Shown here piece after piece: positions 1 through 7,271 of a DNA stretch of 15,230 nucleotides (the first letter of the stretch is position 1; each line of letters begins with the position of its first letter). The stretch lies in assembly GCA_019348265.1 (NCBI GenBank), contig JAHWJV010000030.1, positions 1-15,230 on the forward strand, in the 5' to 3' direction. A program made the translations under genes and the position numbers. This DNA is from Gemmatimonadota bacterium (GTDB lineage Bacteria; Gemmatimonadota; Gemmatimonadetes; Longimicrobiales; Longimicrobiaceae). The notes beneath the pieces are model-generated. The model saw only the letters and a list, made by a program, of their open reading frames with translations, ran no database searches and was not told the DNA's origin.

Positions 1-758
1 GGGGTCCTGGCCTCGAGCTCGAAGCTGATCGCCAGCGAAGCGGGAGTGCGCCACTCACGCTCGATGGCCGAGGGAGCGAGCAGCTCCGGGTGCTCATCGA
101 GGATCGCCTCGAGTGCGTCGGCGTCATGGGCGCGGATGGCGCTCCAGGCGCGCCTGGAAGGAGTGTTCGCACTTTCCCACCGTTGCGCTTCCCGCCGGTC
201 ACGTGAGGCGCTCGCCCGCTCGATCAGCTCCTCCCAGCTCGCCCGCCGGCCCTGCCGCGCCACGACCAGCCGCGCGTCGTCTTCGGTGGTCCGCGTGGCG
301 AGAATCTGCCCGTAGGGTCGCGCGAAGAAACGGGGCACATAGTGCGCGAGCTCGCGCGCCACGAGCGCGTCGCCGCGCGAGTGACGCCGCATGATCGATT
401 GCACGCGCCACTCCAGTGTTTCGGGGTAATCGTCAGAGCTGTTGTGCCCGGGCGTATGGCGGTGACGCTCGAGCTCCTCGAAGTACTCCACGAGCCGTGG
501 CCAACTCTCGAATCCGTACTCGCGAGCGATCACATGCTGGGCGTCGGCGAGCTTCAGGTCTGTCGGGCTGCGGCCGCGAAGCGCGGCGGGATGACTCGAA
601 CCCACCCGGCGCAGCGCGGCGGTCTCACCACGGCGGATCTGCTTGAGGAACGCCTTTGCTTGCTTGCGCTCGTACTCGAGGCTCGGGCGGCCCGGGAGGG
701 GGCGAACGTCGCGGGCGATCGGCTCGCCGCGAATGGGGGAGGGGGTGCTGCTGGGCAT
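1..758 (-). CDS. Ankyrin-repeat-type protein, 5' part only (3' end outside window)
   Basis: The frame is open from an ATG at 756-758 to the window edge, giving 252 complete residues and no stop, so the gene is cut by the window. The start is fixed by AAAGGAGG at 763-770, a near-perfect ribosome binding site 4 nt upstream. Residues 25-95 carry a charged helical segment ending in LADAQHVIAREYGFESWPRL, which I recognise as the usual leader of a bacterial ankyrin-repeat protein family. Residues 204-250 (AIRAHDADALEAILDEHPEL onward) look like the first ankyrin-like helix pair, so most repeats would lie beyond position 1. Residues 115-200 are Arg/Glu rich and not recognised. No signal peptide or membrane segment is seen, so it is probably cytosolic. 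Ankyrin repeats normally bind other proteins; the partner is unknown. The family call rests on motif memory, not a profile search. Confidence 0.75.
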   Translation of the reverse strand, partial: MPSSTPSPIRGEPIARDVRPLPGRPSLEYERKQAKAFLKQIRRGETAALRRVGSSHPAALRGRSPTDLKLADAQHVIAREYGFESWPRLVEYFEELERHRHTPGHNSSDDYPETLEWRVQSIMRRHSRGDALVARELAHYVPRFFARPYGQILATRTTEDDARLVVARQGRRASWEELIERASASRDRREAQRWESANTPSRRAWSAIRAHDADALEAILDEHPELLAPSAIEREWRTPASLAISFELEART

Positions 759-967
759 ACGGCCTCCTTTCGTGTTGACCCGTGTCCGCTACGTGGGTCC
801 GAAAAGAGGTTCGGTTGTCTCGGTCGTGCGACTACATCGGAGGGGACCATCCCTTCCCGCGGACCGGAGGCGCTCCGACCAGCGCCGACGAGTACCATAG
901 CAACGCCTTTGTGTGATGGCAATGGCACAATCCAACGGCAACTCACGGCAGCGGCGAGGCTCGCCTG
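759..967. other. Divergent intergenic region
   Basis: This 209-nt spacer separates the minus-strand ankyrin-type gene from the plus-strand small ORF. It holds the AAAGGAGG ribosome binding site of the ankyrin gene at 763-770. No convincing -35/-10 pair, repeat or RNA gene was found in the rest. Open frames crossing it on either strand are Arg/Pro/Ser rich and lack ribosome binding sites. Confidence 0.5.
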
Positions 968-1258
968 ATGAAGATTCCTACTGTCATGTACCTGGCGCTC
1001 CATCGCACCGTCACTTCCCGGGGGGGTGGATCGCCACACGCCGCCGCAGGTGCCCGGGAGTTCGTCCTTTGGGCCTCGAAACGTCAGGAGGTGCGGTGGC
1101 TCCACTACCGCGTGCCCGACGGCGTCCTGAAGGAAACCCTCCTTCAGGATCTGGCCCAACTGCTAGGTGTCTCCTCAGTAGTGCGGCAGAGCATCCACGG
1201 CTTCGACTGGGAGGCCACGGGATCCAGAAGCGGGTATCCAGCTGAACGCGTCACATAG
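968..1258 (+). CDS. Small orphan protein, 96 aa
   Basis: An open frame of 96 residues starts at ATG 968 after a weak GGCGAGG purine stretch and stops at TAG 1256-1258. I do not recognise the product. From about residue 28 onward (REFVLWASKRQEVRWLHYRV and the following LLQDLAQLLGV) the composition is balanced and protein-like. It is rich in Leu, Val, Trp and Tyr, unlike the Arg/Ser/Pro-rich shadow frames nearby. The first 25 residues look less natural, so the true start may be later or the gene may be a remnant. A 10-bp stem hairpin (1125-1149) lies inside it. No signal peptide or membrane segment is seen. It stands alone between two minus-strand genes. It may be a real lineage-specific gene, a remnant, or a chance frame. 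Confidence 0.35.
   Translation: MKIPTVMYLALHRTVTSRGGGSPHAAAGAREFVLWASKRQEVRWLHYRVPDGVLKETLLQDLAQLLGVSSVVRQSIHGFDWEATGSRSGYPAERVT
1125..1149. repeat. Perfect 10-bp inverted repeat, 5-nt loop
   Basis: TCCTGAAGGA at 1125-1134 is the exact reverse complement of TCCTTCAGGA at 1140-1149, with loop AACCC. It falls within the doubtful small ORF. There is no T-tract behind it on either strand, so it is not a standard intrinsic terminator. Confidence 0.6.
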
Positions 1259-1297
1259 CGCGGAAGATCGCGTGAGCGCGACCCTGCGGATCGCTAC

Positions 1298-1317
1298 GCG
1301 ACTCCAGCTGGAGTCGC
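1298..1317. repeat. Perfect 20-bp palindrome in the 3' intergenic space
   Basis: GCGACTCCAGCTGGAGTCGC reads identically on both strands. It lies between the stop of the plus-strand small ORF (1258) and the stop of the minus-strand kinase gene (1411), where two convergent transcripts would meet. As RNA it would form a stem of about 8 bp with a 4-nt loop on either strand. No T-tract follows. It could be a bidirectional terminator stem or a dyad for a dimeric protein. Confidence 0.6.
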
Positions 1318-1410
1318 TCCTCGGGTGAACGTCGCCGCGAACCCGCCCGGGCCTCCGCGTAGCCAAGGGGGCGGCGGAGGATCGCGTCCGAGTTGCCCGG
1401 AGGATCGGGG

Positions 1411-4400
1411 TCAGCTCCCCGCAGCCCGCACGCGGCGCTCCGCCTCTAGATTCAGCTGGACGAGTAGCCGTGACACCTCACGCGAGGCCTCGTGCGAAAA
1501 CGCTGGGTAGCGGGGGACGAGGAGGCGGAAATTGACCTCGCCGATCTGCTCCCGCGCTGCCCGGGTGAGGAGAACCGGCTCCGCTGGATCGAGCTGAGCG
1601 AGCGCTTCGGCGTCGCCGGCCAGGACGACGCGAACGCGGTCTCTTACGAGGCTCTCGCGAAGCGCGCGCACGCGCTCGCCAAACCGCGGGTCCACACAGA
1701 CCAGGATGATCTCACCGTCCTGAATCCGACGATCCACTGTCGCTACTACTTCCGGGTCCGCGGTCGTCACGACCAGCGGCTTTCGCAGGAGCTCCGCTGC
1801 TGCCCGCAAAGCCGGCGCATGGAAGGCAGTCGTCAACAGGAGATCCGCTGAACGGAGCTCCTCCGGCAGTCGGCGGGGGTCGCCAGCGGGATCGGTAAGC
1901 AGCGCCGAGAGCGCGTCCGCCGGCACCGGTACGCACTCCAGGCCAAACTGGTGGGAATACTCTGCGCAGAGGGCGATCAGGGAATCCTGATCGGATTCCA
2001 CGCATGCGCAGCGGAGGCGAACGGCGCCCGTCCAGCGTCTGATTAGTTGCGGCAGGTTTGGAATGCGCAGCTGATGCTCGCAAGCCTCGGCCAGCACTCC
2101 CGCGAGCCACTCGGCAGTTTCCATGAGTAACTTGCCCTCCGGACGCCCGAGGTCGCCAACATAGGCGCCCGACCGGTCGCGCTTCTCGATCACACCCTCC
2201 AGCGCAAGCTGGTCGAACACACGCACCGCCGTGTTCTTGCTGATCCCAAACGCGCTGGCGATCTCCCGGATGCTCGGCAAGCGATCGCCGGGCTGCAGAT
2301 GGCCAAGATGAAGTGCGGCCAGGATTCGGCCGCGAAGAAGGCCAGCGGAGTCGACGAAAGCCAGCGCTGCCGATTCCGGGGCGGATCGTGACAGTTCGTC
2401 GAGAAACGCTGCCTTCCGTGCTCCGTCCTCCTGGCCCCGCGAGCGCGAGGCGTCCTTCACATCTGCTCGAGCCTGCGCGTCCACGGTCGCGAAGAGCGGA
2501 ATAGAAGGAACTGGACGCTGCTCGTCTTGCCACCGGGATTCCGAAGCTGGATGCGACGCCACCGGGAGAGTGAAGACGAAGGTACTCCCCTCGCCCACAC
2601 GGCTGTTGGCCCAGATCTGCCCTCCGTGCGCGCGCACGATCCCGCTGGCGATCGCTAGCCCCATTCCCAGGGTACCGCCCGAATCACTCCCCTGCGCTCT
2701 CGGCCGCGACCCATCGAACAACGATTTCAGCCGCTCCTCCGGAATTCCCGGCCCCGTGTCCTCTACCGAGAACCGAATCTCCTTGCCGTCGGACTCCGCG
2801 CGAATCCTGACGGTGCCCATCGGGCGTACCTGCCGGATCGCATTGGCCAGGAGATTCCCGAAGACCTGCAGGACGCGCTGGCGGTCGGCGAAGATAGCGG
2901 GGAGTGTGTCCGGGAGCTGGACGTCGAGCTGCACCGACTTGGATTCGGCGAACGGCTGCACGGCTTGCATGGCCTCCTCTACGGCGAGGGCGCACTCCAG
3001 CCGCTCGGGCCGGATCGGTAGCTGCCCGGCCTCCACTCGCGCAACGTCCACCAGGTCATCGACGAGGCGCACCATCTGGTCGCTGAACCGTCGGATCGAC
3101 TCCAGCTTTTTCCGCTGAGCCTCCGGGATCTCCTGACTGCCATACTCGAGGAGCATCTCGAGCGTTAGCAGAGTCGCGTTCAACGGGTTCCGCAGCTCGT
3201 GCGAAACCACGCCCAGGACTTCCTCGCGCGCGCGGATGGCTTGCTGAGCGCGCTGGTAGAGTCGAGCATTGTCCAGCGCGATCGCTGCGCGGCGAGCGAC
3301 CTCCTCGGCCAGCTCTACGTCGTGCGGATGGTAGCGACGGGCGGAGTGCGCCATCACGAAGCTTATGGCGCCGACTGCGTGTCCGCGGACGACCAGAGGG
3401 ACCGTGAGCGAGGACCTGGGCCCGAGCTTCCTTATCACCTCGAGGTGCTCCGGGTTCTGGGCCAGCAGCTGCCGCGCCCCCTCGTCGATCTCCGAGAGGA
3501 GCACGGACTGCCCCGTCTGTAGCGCCTTGGACACGCCGCCCGGGCGCTTTTCTATCGGGGGGAACCGCAGAAGCTCGCGGACCAGACTCTCCTGTTCTGG
3601 ATCCGCGTGCGCCGCTTCCAATCGGCAGACCCGTCCGTCATCCTCGACGATATCGACTATACAGAAATCGCCCAGCCGTGGGACCGACAAACGCGCCAGG
3701 TTCGCCAGCCGAGTCGTATAGTCCAGGGTAGTAGTCAACAGTGAAGAGGCATCCGCCAGGAAGCGGCTCCTCTCCACTGCTCGGCGCTGTTCGGTGTTGT
3801 CCAGCGCGAGCATGAGGCGCGCCTCACGTCCGGCGAACCGGATCGGAGCGTGGGTGACCTCGACGTCGATGATCGTCCCATCCCGCTTCTGGTGAGTCAA
3901 CGGGAGGCGTAGAAAACCGTCCGGGGCGGATTGGAGCGCCGCCACGAGGTGGGGGATAGTCTCGGGAGGCCGAATGTCGTGAAGGGTGCGCGAGAGGAAC
4001 TCCTCGTGAGAGTACCCGTAGTGCTGAACGGCCGCATCGTTCACAGCCAGGAAACGGAGGGTTTCGAGATCGAAAATCCACATCGGGAGCGGGTTCACCT
4101 GGAGCATCCTCAGCACCGCGCCGTCCTGCGAAGCTCCGGTGAGCTCGGGAGCGCGCGCCAGAGCGGTAGGCAGCAAGTCGCCGATCTCGGAGGCGGCACG
4201 GGTGAGGAGATCGAACTCCTCCGGGCTCCAACTTCGCGTCGGCTCGTCACCCACGCACAGGACTCCGGCCACACCTCCCGCGGAATTCGGCACCGGCACT
4301 CCCGCAAACGAGATCTCCCCAGCGTCCGCGTTCGCCTCGGGCTCGCGGCCTCCCGGATGCTCTCTTCTGGCTGCGGTAGCTACTGGAGCGGACGTTCGGA

Positions 4401-4740
4401 GCACCGAGGCCAGCAGGTCCCGAAGCGCAGATTGGTCCGACAGCCTCCGGTACTCACGGGGGGCCCCGCTCTGGAGGTGAAGCTCGTCGTGGGCGTCCGT
4501 GAGGTATAAACCGACCGTACGAGCGCGAAGGGTGCGGCCGACGAAGCCCACGAGCGAGTCGAACGAGCTCGGTGAAGTCCTTTCTTCCGTAATACGCCGG
4601 CCGTTCGGGAGGGCCGCCGCGCCGGAGCCGTATTCCGTATCCATCAGTGCCCGGGAGCGGAGGGTAGGCAGCTGAACATACGCGGTCGCATGGGAAGCTC
4701 GTACTGCGGGATGTGGGCCAGATCGGAGTATGCCCTTCAT
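1411..4740 (-). CDS. Hybrid GAF-PAS-GAF histidine kinase fused to GntR winged helix and C-terminal effector-like domain
   Basis: One uninterrupted 1109-aa frame. Residues 58-192 look like a GAF domain. Residues 205-318 are PAS/PAC (VNPLPMWIFDLETLRFLAVN). Residues 338-492 are a second GAF. Residues 503-572 are HisKA with H-box VVSHELRNPLNA (His514). Residues 615-727 are HATPase_c with N-box NLLANAI (Asn629/633), G1 box DTGPGIP (661-667) and G2 box GMGLAIA. After a polar linker, 797-862 form a GntR-type winged helix (LQPGDRLPSIREIASAFGIS, then KNTAVRVFDQLALEGVIEK). Residues 868-1105 resemble the alpha/beta effector domain found behind some GntR helices. No receiver or membrane segment is seen, so this is a cytosolic sensor that could bind DNA itself. 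The catalytic boxes are intact, but the F-box region (LFDGSRPR) is atypical. Neither Met1 nor Met33 (position 4644) has a good ribosome binding site, so the start is uncertain. Domain order is read directly; function is inferred. Confidence 0.9.
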   Translation of the reverse strand: MKGILRSGPHPAVRASHATAYVQLPTLRSRALMDTEYGSGAAALPNGRRITEERTSPSSFDSLVGFVGRTLRARTVGLYLTDAHDELHLQSGAPREYRRLSDQSALRDLLASVLRTSAPVATAARREHPGGREPEANADAGEISFAGVPVPNSAGGVAGVLCVGDEPTRSWSPEEFDLLTRAASEIGDLLPTALARAPELTGASQDGAVLRMLQVNPLPMWIFDLETLRFLAVNDAAVQHYGYSHEEFLSRTLHDIRPPETIPHLVAALQSAPDGFLRLPLTHQKRDGTIIDVEVTHAPIRFAGREARLMLALDNTEQRRAVERSRFLADASSLLTTTLDYTTRLANLARLSVPRLGDFCIVDIVEDDGRVCRLEAAHADPEQESLVRELLRFPPIEKRPGGVSKALQTGQSVLLSEIDEGARQLLAQNPEHLEVIRKLGPRSSLTVPLVVRGHAVGAISFVMAHSARRYHPHDVELAEEVARRAAIALDNARLYQRAQQAIRAREEVLGVVSHELRNPLNATLLTLEMLLEYGSQEIPEAQRKKLESIRRFSDQMVRLVDDLVDVARVEAGQLPIRPERLECALAVEEAMQAVQPFAESKSVQLDVQLPDTLPAIFADRQRVLQVFGNLLANAIRQVRPMGTVRIRAESDGKEIRFSVEDTGPGIPEERLKSLFDGSRPRAQGSDSGGTLGMGLAIASGIVRAHGGQIWANSRVGEGSTFVFTLPVASHPASESRWQDEQRPVPSIPLFATVDAQARADVKDASRSRGQEDGARKAAFLDELSRSAPESAALAFVDSAGLLRGRILAALHLGHLQPGDRLPSIREIASAFGISKNTAVRVFDQLALEGVIEKRDRSGAYVGDLGRPEGKLLMETAEWLAGVLAEACEHQLRIPNLPQLIRRWTGAVRLRCACVESDQDSLIALCAEYSHQFGLECVPVPADALSALLTDPAGDPRRLPEELRSADLLLTTAFHAPALRAAAELLRKPLVVTTADPEVVATVDRRIQDGEIILVCVDPRFGERVRALRESLVRDRVRVVLAGDAEALAQLDPAEPVLLTRAAREQIGEVNFRLLVPRYPAFSHEASREVSRLLVQLNLEAERRVRAAGS

Positions 4741-4905
4741 GTGTCCGAGCCTGCGCGGTCCGCTGGTGCGATCGGGTGCTCCGGACGCGGCCGCGCCCGC
4801 GGCTTCCGCACGTCCGCCGCACCTCCCGCCGCAGCGTAGCCGTCCAGGTCCGGGGGGCGAGGGGGGTCAGTTCGTTTGGCATGCTGTCCCCGATGATGCC
4901 GAGGA

Positions 4906-5559
4906 TCATGCGCTGCCGGCCGCTCCGCCCCCGATGGCGGTCAGGAGATCTCCGGCCTGAAGGAAGAAGCGCTGCACGGGCTCCCTCTGGTCCAGCAGGT
5001 TGGTGCCCGCCTCGATGCTGCGGACGGTCTCCTCGATCGCGGACACCTGGGCATCGAGGTCCGGGTATCGAGCATCCTGGATCCCATTCAGCACCGCCGT
5101 GATCGCCTGGAAGGCGTCCCGCGTCATGCCAGCGTGGTCGGTCGAGCGGGGAGCGCTGCGCGCGAGCTGCTGCGCCCGCTCCCTCGCGGCCTGCAGGTGA
5201 GCCCTTACGTCCACCCCAGCGAGATCGGAGCGCTGGAGGATGGCATCGACGCTGCCCAGAAGAGACTGAATGCAGCTGCTCGTGTACCGGTGGTCGGCGC
5301 TCATGGCCGACGGATCCCGCGGGGCGCAGGTGGTCAGATATTGCTGCACGGCAGCCGGAGCTTCCGGAGAGCTGCGGCCAGCCAGCGACGGCACGGCCGC
5401 CACGGGGACGGGGTCGACGACATCGACCATGGGCGGCTCGATGGTCGAGTTGTCACCGAACAACCCGAACAGCAACGAAGCCAGCACGCCCAGAACGACC
5501 AGCCCGATGATCGCGGGCCACACTGCCACTCCCTTCCTCCCGATATCTGAGTCAGCCAT
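4906..5559 (-). CDS. Membrane-anchored hypothetical protein, 217 aa
   Basis: The frame is open further upstream, but the ATG at 5557-5559 is preceded by CGGGAGG with 6 nt spacing and begins a natural protein, so it is the chosen start. The upstream extension is Arg/Pro-rich noise. Residues 1-10 are polar. Residues 11-35 form one strongly hydrophobic helix (VWPAIIGLVVLGVLASLLFG), followed by an acidic, Pro/Val-rich spacer. A soluble alpha-helical domain then runs to the end, with two cysteines about 20 residues apart near residues 80-100 and the helical stretches HLQAARERAQQLARSA and QVSAIEETVRSIEA. This fits an N-in, single-span protein with a helical extracytoplasmic domain. I do not recognise the family. 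It lies 250 nt behind the stress-protein gene on the same strand and may form its own transcript. Confidence 0.75.
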   Translation of the reverse strand: MADSDIGRKGVAVWPAIIGLVVLGVLASLLFGLFGDNSTIEPPMVDVVDPVPVAAVPSLAGRSSPEAPAAVQQYLTTCAPRDPSAMSADHRYTSSCIQSLLGSVDAILQRSDLAGVDVRAHLQAARERAQQLARSAPRSTDHAGMTRDAFQAITAVLNGIQDARYPDLDAQVSAIEETVRSIEAGTNLLDQREPVQRFFLQAGDLLTAIGGGAAGSA

Positions 5560-5754
5560 CTCTACCTCCCGGTTCGAACGGTGACGGAAGCCTGCCCGGA
5601 CGTCCTGAGCGCAAAACTCGTGTGGTCTGGCGCCCGAGATCCGGGACAGTCGAGGCCGCGCGTCGTGCTTGTCCTCGCCCGCAAGGCACGTGCAAGGGGG
5701 AGGTGGGCAGGAACGGGTCACGGCTGGAGCGAGTCGGTCGTCGGGCAGCAGACC

Positions 5755-5780
5755 CGTTACCGTCCCTCGAGACGGTGACG
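5755..5780. terminator. Possible hairpin terminator behind the stress-protein gene
   Basis: CGTTACCGTC (5755-5764) pairs with GACGGTGACG (5771-5780) over 10 bp with one G-T pair and loop CCTCGA. It begins about 30 nt beyond the stop of the minus-strand stress-protein gene, where a terminator is expected. No T-tract follows on the minus strand, so termination is only a possibility. Confidence 0.35.
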
Positions 5781-5809
5781 CGGGGAGCCGCGGGCGCCTG
5801 CGGCAGAGA

Positions 5810-6757
5810 TTAGGATTCGAGACCTGGCGGGACGAGGAGAACATTGCACGGGGCGCGGCGCGTTACCTCGGCGCTGACACTCCCGAGCAGCGCTCGCCCG
5901 ACCAATCCTCGGTTGCGGGTAGAGAGCACCAACAGATCAGCCGCTTCTGCTTCAACGTACAACAGGATGGACTCCACGACGTCCGTCCCTCGTACCGCCA
6001 CAACGGCGTTCACGCGGCCGGCCTCACCACTGCGGGCGAGAGCGGAGCGGACGGCGTCATCCAGTGCCGCGGGGGGCCCGTCCGCACTTTGCGAGGTGAC
6101 GTACAGTGCTGAAAGGCGAGGTAAGCGGCGCGCTTCCTCTCCACCGCTGAAGAGAAGCGCCCATTGGATCGCGGCATCGAGCACCGGTCCCACCAGATGC
6201 GCGGGGTCCACCGCCGCGACGATGTCACGGAGTGGCGGGACGAGGGGCGTACGGACGACGAGGCAGGGAACTCTCGCGGTGCTCAGTACTCGCTCGGCCG
6301 TGCTGCCGAGCAGCCGGGCCGGACCGGCACGGCGAACGTGCGGGCCCACCACGATCAGCTCGGCGTCAACTCGGTCTCCGTGCTCGACGATCACGCGGTC
6401 CGGAGGAGAGATCTCCACGTACCGGTCTACCCGGACAGTGGGCGGCATTACGCGGCGGATCTGATCGTCTACGGCGCCTTCTGCCAACGCGACGGCGTCC
6501 GCGAACGTCCCTCGGGTACCACCAGCCGACGCTAGTGACGCCGCCGCCGCGTGCGCCACATGTACAGCGCCCTCAGATCGCACGGCCACCTCGGCGGCGA
6601 CACGAAGAAGCGCGTCGGACCCGTCCGAGAGGTCCGTGGCCACCAGGATCGATCGGATAGAGGCGACTTTCGAACGCAGCTTCCCGTCTGACCTGCCGTC
6701 GCTAGATTCAGTCATGTCATTCTCTGGAACGAGGTTCTCCCCTCGGCTGCGTGTCAT
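5810..6757 (-). CDS. Tandem universal stress protein (two Usp domains)
   Basis: The 315-aa product has two UspA-like alpha/beta domains. The first spans about 32-170, starting SILVATDLSDGSDALL and ending STAERVLSTARVPCLVVR. The second spans about 175-311 and ends RGLVGRALLGSVSAEV followed by RRAPCNVLLVPP. The second copy keeps the glycine-rich RGLVGRALLGS nucleotide-binding loop. The first (GPHVRRAGPARLLGST) is looser, so ATP binding may be limited to one half. No signal or membrane segment is seen, so it is cytosolic. Tandem Usp proteins are typical stress or energy-limitation factors. The start is either Met1 (6757, 10 nt after the preceding small gene, weak AGG) or Met15 (6715, GAG 6 nt upstream); the operon-like spacing favours 6757 slightly. 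It is probably co-transcribed with the two small membrane genes upstream. Confidence 0.92.
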   Translation of the reverse strand: MTRSRGENLVPENDMTESSDGRSDGKLRSKVASIRSILVATDLSDGSDALLRVAAEVAVRSEGAVHVAHAAAASLASAGGTRGTFADAVALAEGAVDDQIRRVMPPTVRVDRYVEISPPDRVIVEHGDRVDAELIVVGPHVRRAGPARLLGSTAERVLSTARVPCLVVRTPLVPPLRDIVAAVDPAHLVGPVLDAAIQWALLFSGGEEARRLPRLSALYVTSQSADGPPAALDDAVRSALARSGEAGRVNAVVAVRGTDVVESILLYVEAEAADLLVLSTRNRGLVGRALLGSVSAEVTRRAPCNVLLVPPGLES

Positions 6758-6766
6758 GGACCTGCA

Positions 6767-6925
6767 TCAGGCGCGCGCCCGAATCTTCGTGACGAGCCAG
6801 ATAGCGAAGAGAACCAGCGCCGCGATCCACAGCAGGTGAAGCGCCGCGCCGAGTACCCAGCCGAGAACCTCGGCCATGACCCAGACGGCGACGACCGCAA
6901 TGGCGAGTAGGAGCAACCAGTTCAT
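6767..6925 (-). CDS. Small hydrophobic membrane protein, 52 aa (lmo0937/DUF5670-like)
   Basis: ATG at 6923-6925 follows AGGAGGTGA, an almost ideal ribosome binding site, with TTG between; stop TGA at 6767-6769. The product begins MNWLLLLAIAVVAVWVMAEV and continues with a second hydrophobic stretch, ALHLLWIAALVLFAIWLV, ending in a basic KIRARA tail. It is therefore almost entirely two transmembrane helices with the basic tail probably in the cytosol. Size, N-terminal Trp and the G..LHLLWI pattern recall the lmo0937/DUF5670 family of tiny, often stress-linked membrane proteins of unknown function. That resemblance is from memory. The stop lies 10 nt before the first possible start of the tandem stress protein, which supports one operon. 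It is short enough to be missed by length cut-offs. Confidence 0.8.
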   Translation of the reverse strand: MNWLLLLAIAVVAVWVMAEVLGWVLGAALHLLWIAALVLFAIWLVTKIRARA

Positions 6926-6980
6926 CAATCACCTCCTGAGATGGGTTTCGCGCACCGTCCATCACCGAGCCCGGCGGCCG

Positions 6981-7271
6981 TCAATGAGTCCGGCCGTAGC
7001 GTCGCGGCCGCTCCCACCGGATCGTTTCAGCGGATTCGCCCCGAAGGCGAGGAGCGGACCGTCCGCTCTTGAGCCTGCCGAGCGCGCCGACGAGGGCGAG
7101 GGGCACCGCAGCGTGCAGCCAGGACCACCACGCCGGGTCGAGGGTGTTCGAATACGCCGGGATCAGGTACAAGCGGAACAGCTGGAGAAACAAGAGCAAC
7201 AGAAGGATATTCTCCGTCCATCGCACCGCGCGTACCCAGCCCTCCGCATCGTGACTCTGTCCCAGTCTCAT
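6981..7271 (-). CDS. Two-helix membrane protein, 96 aa, unknown function
   Basis: The chosen ATG (7269-7271) is preceded by AGAGG with GATC spacing. The frame stays open upstream to 7412, but that extension has no ribosome binding site and does not look like protein. Residues about 18-41 (WTENILLLLLFLQLFRLYLI) and 48-68 (WWSWLHAAVPLALVGALGRL) form two membrane helices joined by a short loop. The C-terminal third is basic and hydrophilic and probably cytosolic. I do not recognise a family. It starts a likely minus-strand operon with the 52-aa membrane protein (55 nt downstream) and the tandem stress protein, suggesting an envelope stress role by association only. Confidence 0.65.
   Translation of the reverse strand: MRLGQSHDAEGWVRAVRWTENILLLLLFLQLFRLYLIPAYSNTLDPAWWSWLHAAVPLALVGALGRLKSGRSAPRLRGESAETIRWERPRRYGRTH

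Noticed and set aside
554..1159. 201-aa minus-strand open frame overlapping the ankyrin gene and the 96-aa frame
   Set aside because: It overlaps the ankyrin-type gene in another frame, covers its ribosome binding site and is Arg/Ser/Pro-rich without a start signal.
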